From Chrysochromulina tobinii (lineage: Eukaryota; Haptophyta; Prymnesiales; Chrysochromulinaceae): a DNA stretch of 24,013 nt. How positions within the stretch are numbered: the first letter of the stretch is position 1; every line of letters starts with the position of its first letter. Under the pieces are notes generated by a model. That model searched no databases, was not told the DNA's origin, and saw nothing but the letters and a program-made list of their open reading frames with translations. A program made the translations under genes and the position numbers. This document shows positions 23,689 through 24,013 of this stretch, piece after piece. The stretch lies in contig JWZX01001993.1 in assembly GCA_001275005.1 (NCBI GenBank), positions 1 to 24,013 of the forward strand, given 5' to 3'.

Positions 23689-24013
23689 CCAGACCATACA
23701 CGGCGGTGAGCGGGCTTCAGGCCTTCAGCCGACGGCCCGTATGGTGTGTGTGTCGTGACCGTCGTGAAGCTGTTTGCGTGTGAACTTGTAGTAGTGGTGG
23801 TGGGTTGTGCAGTTGTGAGTGGAAACAAAAAGTGTGTCCTGTGCGCGCCGTGCGTGCGAGCGGTAGGGGGGGTCATTCCCCCGGTGGGGGTCCGTTAACC
23901 TGCTTACGGAACATTCCTAGAGACCGGTAAGTGAGCTCCGCCGAGATACCGGCGGATCCCTGGGAGATCCGAGAGATACCGGCGGGAGATCCGACGAGGT
24001 ATCGTGGAGCTTT
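23689..24013. other. 3' flanking region without a supported gene
   Basis: 325 bp to the window edge. The first half is GT/TG-rich (tggtgtgtgtgtcgtg and neighbours). The last 80 bp hold a short direct repeat. No ORF of coding character on either strand. Confidence 0.5.
23943..23990. repeat. Short direct repeat at the right edge, 30-bp period
   Basis: gagataccggcgg occurs at 23943-23955 and 23973-23985, and gggagatccga recurs in the spacing. This may be the start of a longer tandem array cut by the window edge. Confidence 0.5.

Overview
The window reads as nuclear DNA from a GC-rich unicellular eukaryotic alga. The evidence is a condensin SMC4, a probable Mediator subunit, a nuclear-encoded mitochondrial ribosomal protein and short GT-AG spliceosomal introns (74, 85 and 144 bp, plus two possible 82-bp ones). 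A selenocysteine-type MsrA with a eukaryotic SECIS element, a (Ser-Pro-Pro-Pro)n surface protein with a C-D-D-G-G-P-G cysteine module, and six-cysteine CBM1-like modules all point to an aquatic alga. A haptophyte is my best guess from these protein styles; the exact lineage cannot be fixed from sequence alone. There are no bacterial operons, rRNAs, tRNAs, CRISPR arrays or transposase genes.

Layout, left to right. 1-922 (minus, running off the left edge): secreted cysteine-rich/(SPPP)n protein. 1171-1731 (plus): EF-hand protein. 1732-2460: gene-free, with a 50-bp direct repeat, an inverted repeat and an ACTC microsatellite. 2461-5460 (plus): CLC anion/proton exchanger with two CBM1-like modules inserted in its extracytoplasmic loop. 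5869-7008 (plus): secreted or Golgi glycosyltransferase-like protein. 7197-7704 (plus): possible small two-exon gene. 8017-10734 (minus): IQ-motif protein with a long repetitive low-complexity tail. 10826-12298 (plus): J-domain protein fused to a TMEM185-type membrane domain, with one clear intron. 12833-13369 (minus): mitochondrial ribosomal protein mL43 in three exons. 13504-14304 (plus): MsrA with an in-frame TGA exactly at the catalytic cysteine position, followed by a SECIS element at 14430-14514. 14703-18869 (plus): intronless SMC4. 20028-22244 (minus): MED17-like protein whose probable C-terminus continues in another frame to 19660. 22243-23688 (plus): DUF7796/WavE-like glycosyltransferase-like protein with an uncertain 5' end.

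The genes do not form one pathway. They are ordinary chromosomal neighbours, but four pairs are divergent and closely spaced (SPPP/EF-hand, IQ/DnaJ, mL43/MsrA, MED17/glycosyltransferase), which suggests shared bidirectional promoters in a compact genome. The two most notable points are the selenoprotein MsrA, where the active-site UGA splits the gene for any standard gene finder, and the CLC exchanger carrying carbohydrate-binding-type modules on its non-cytoplasmic face.
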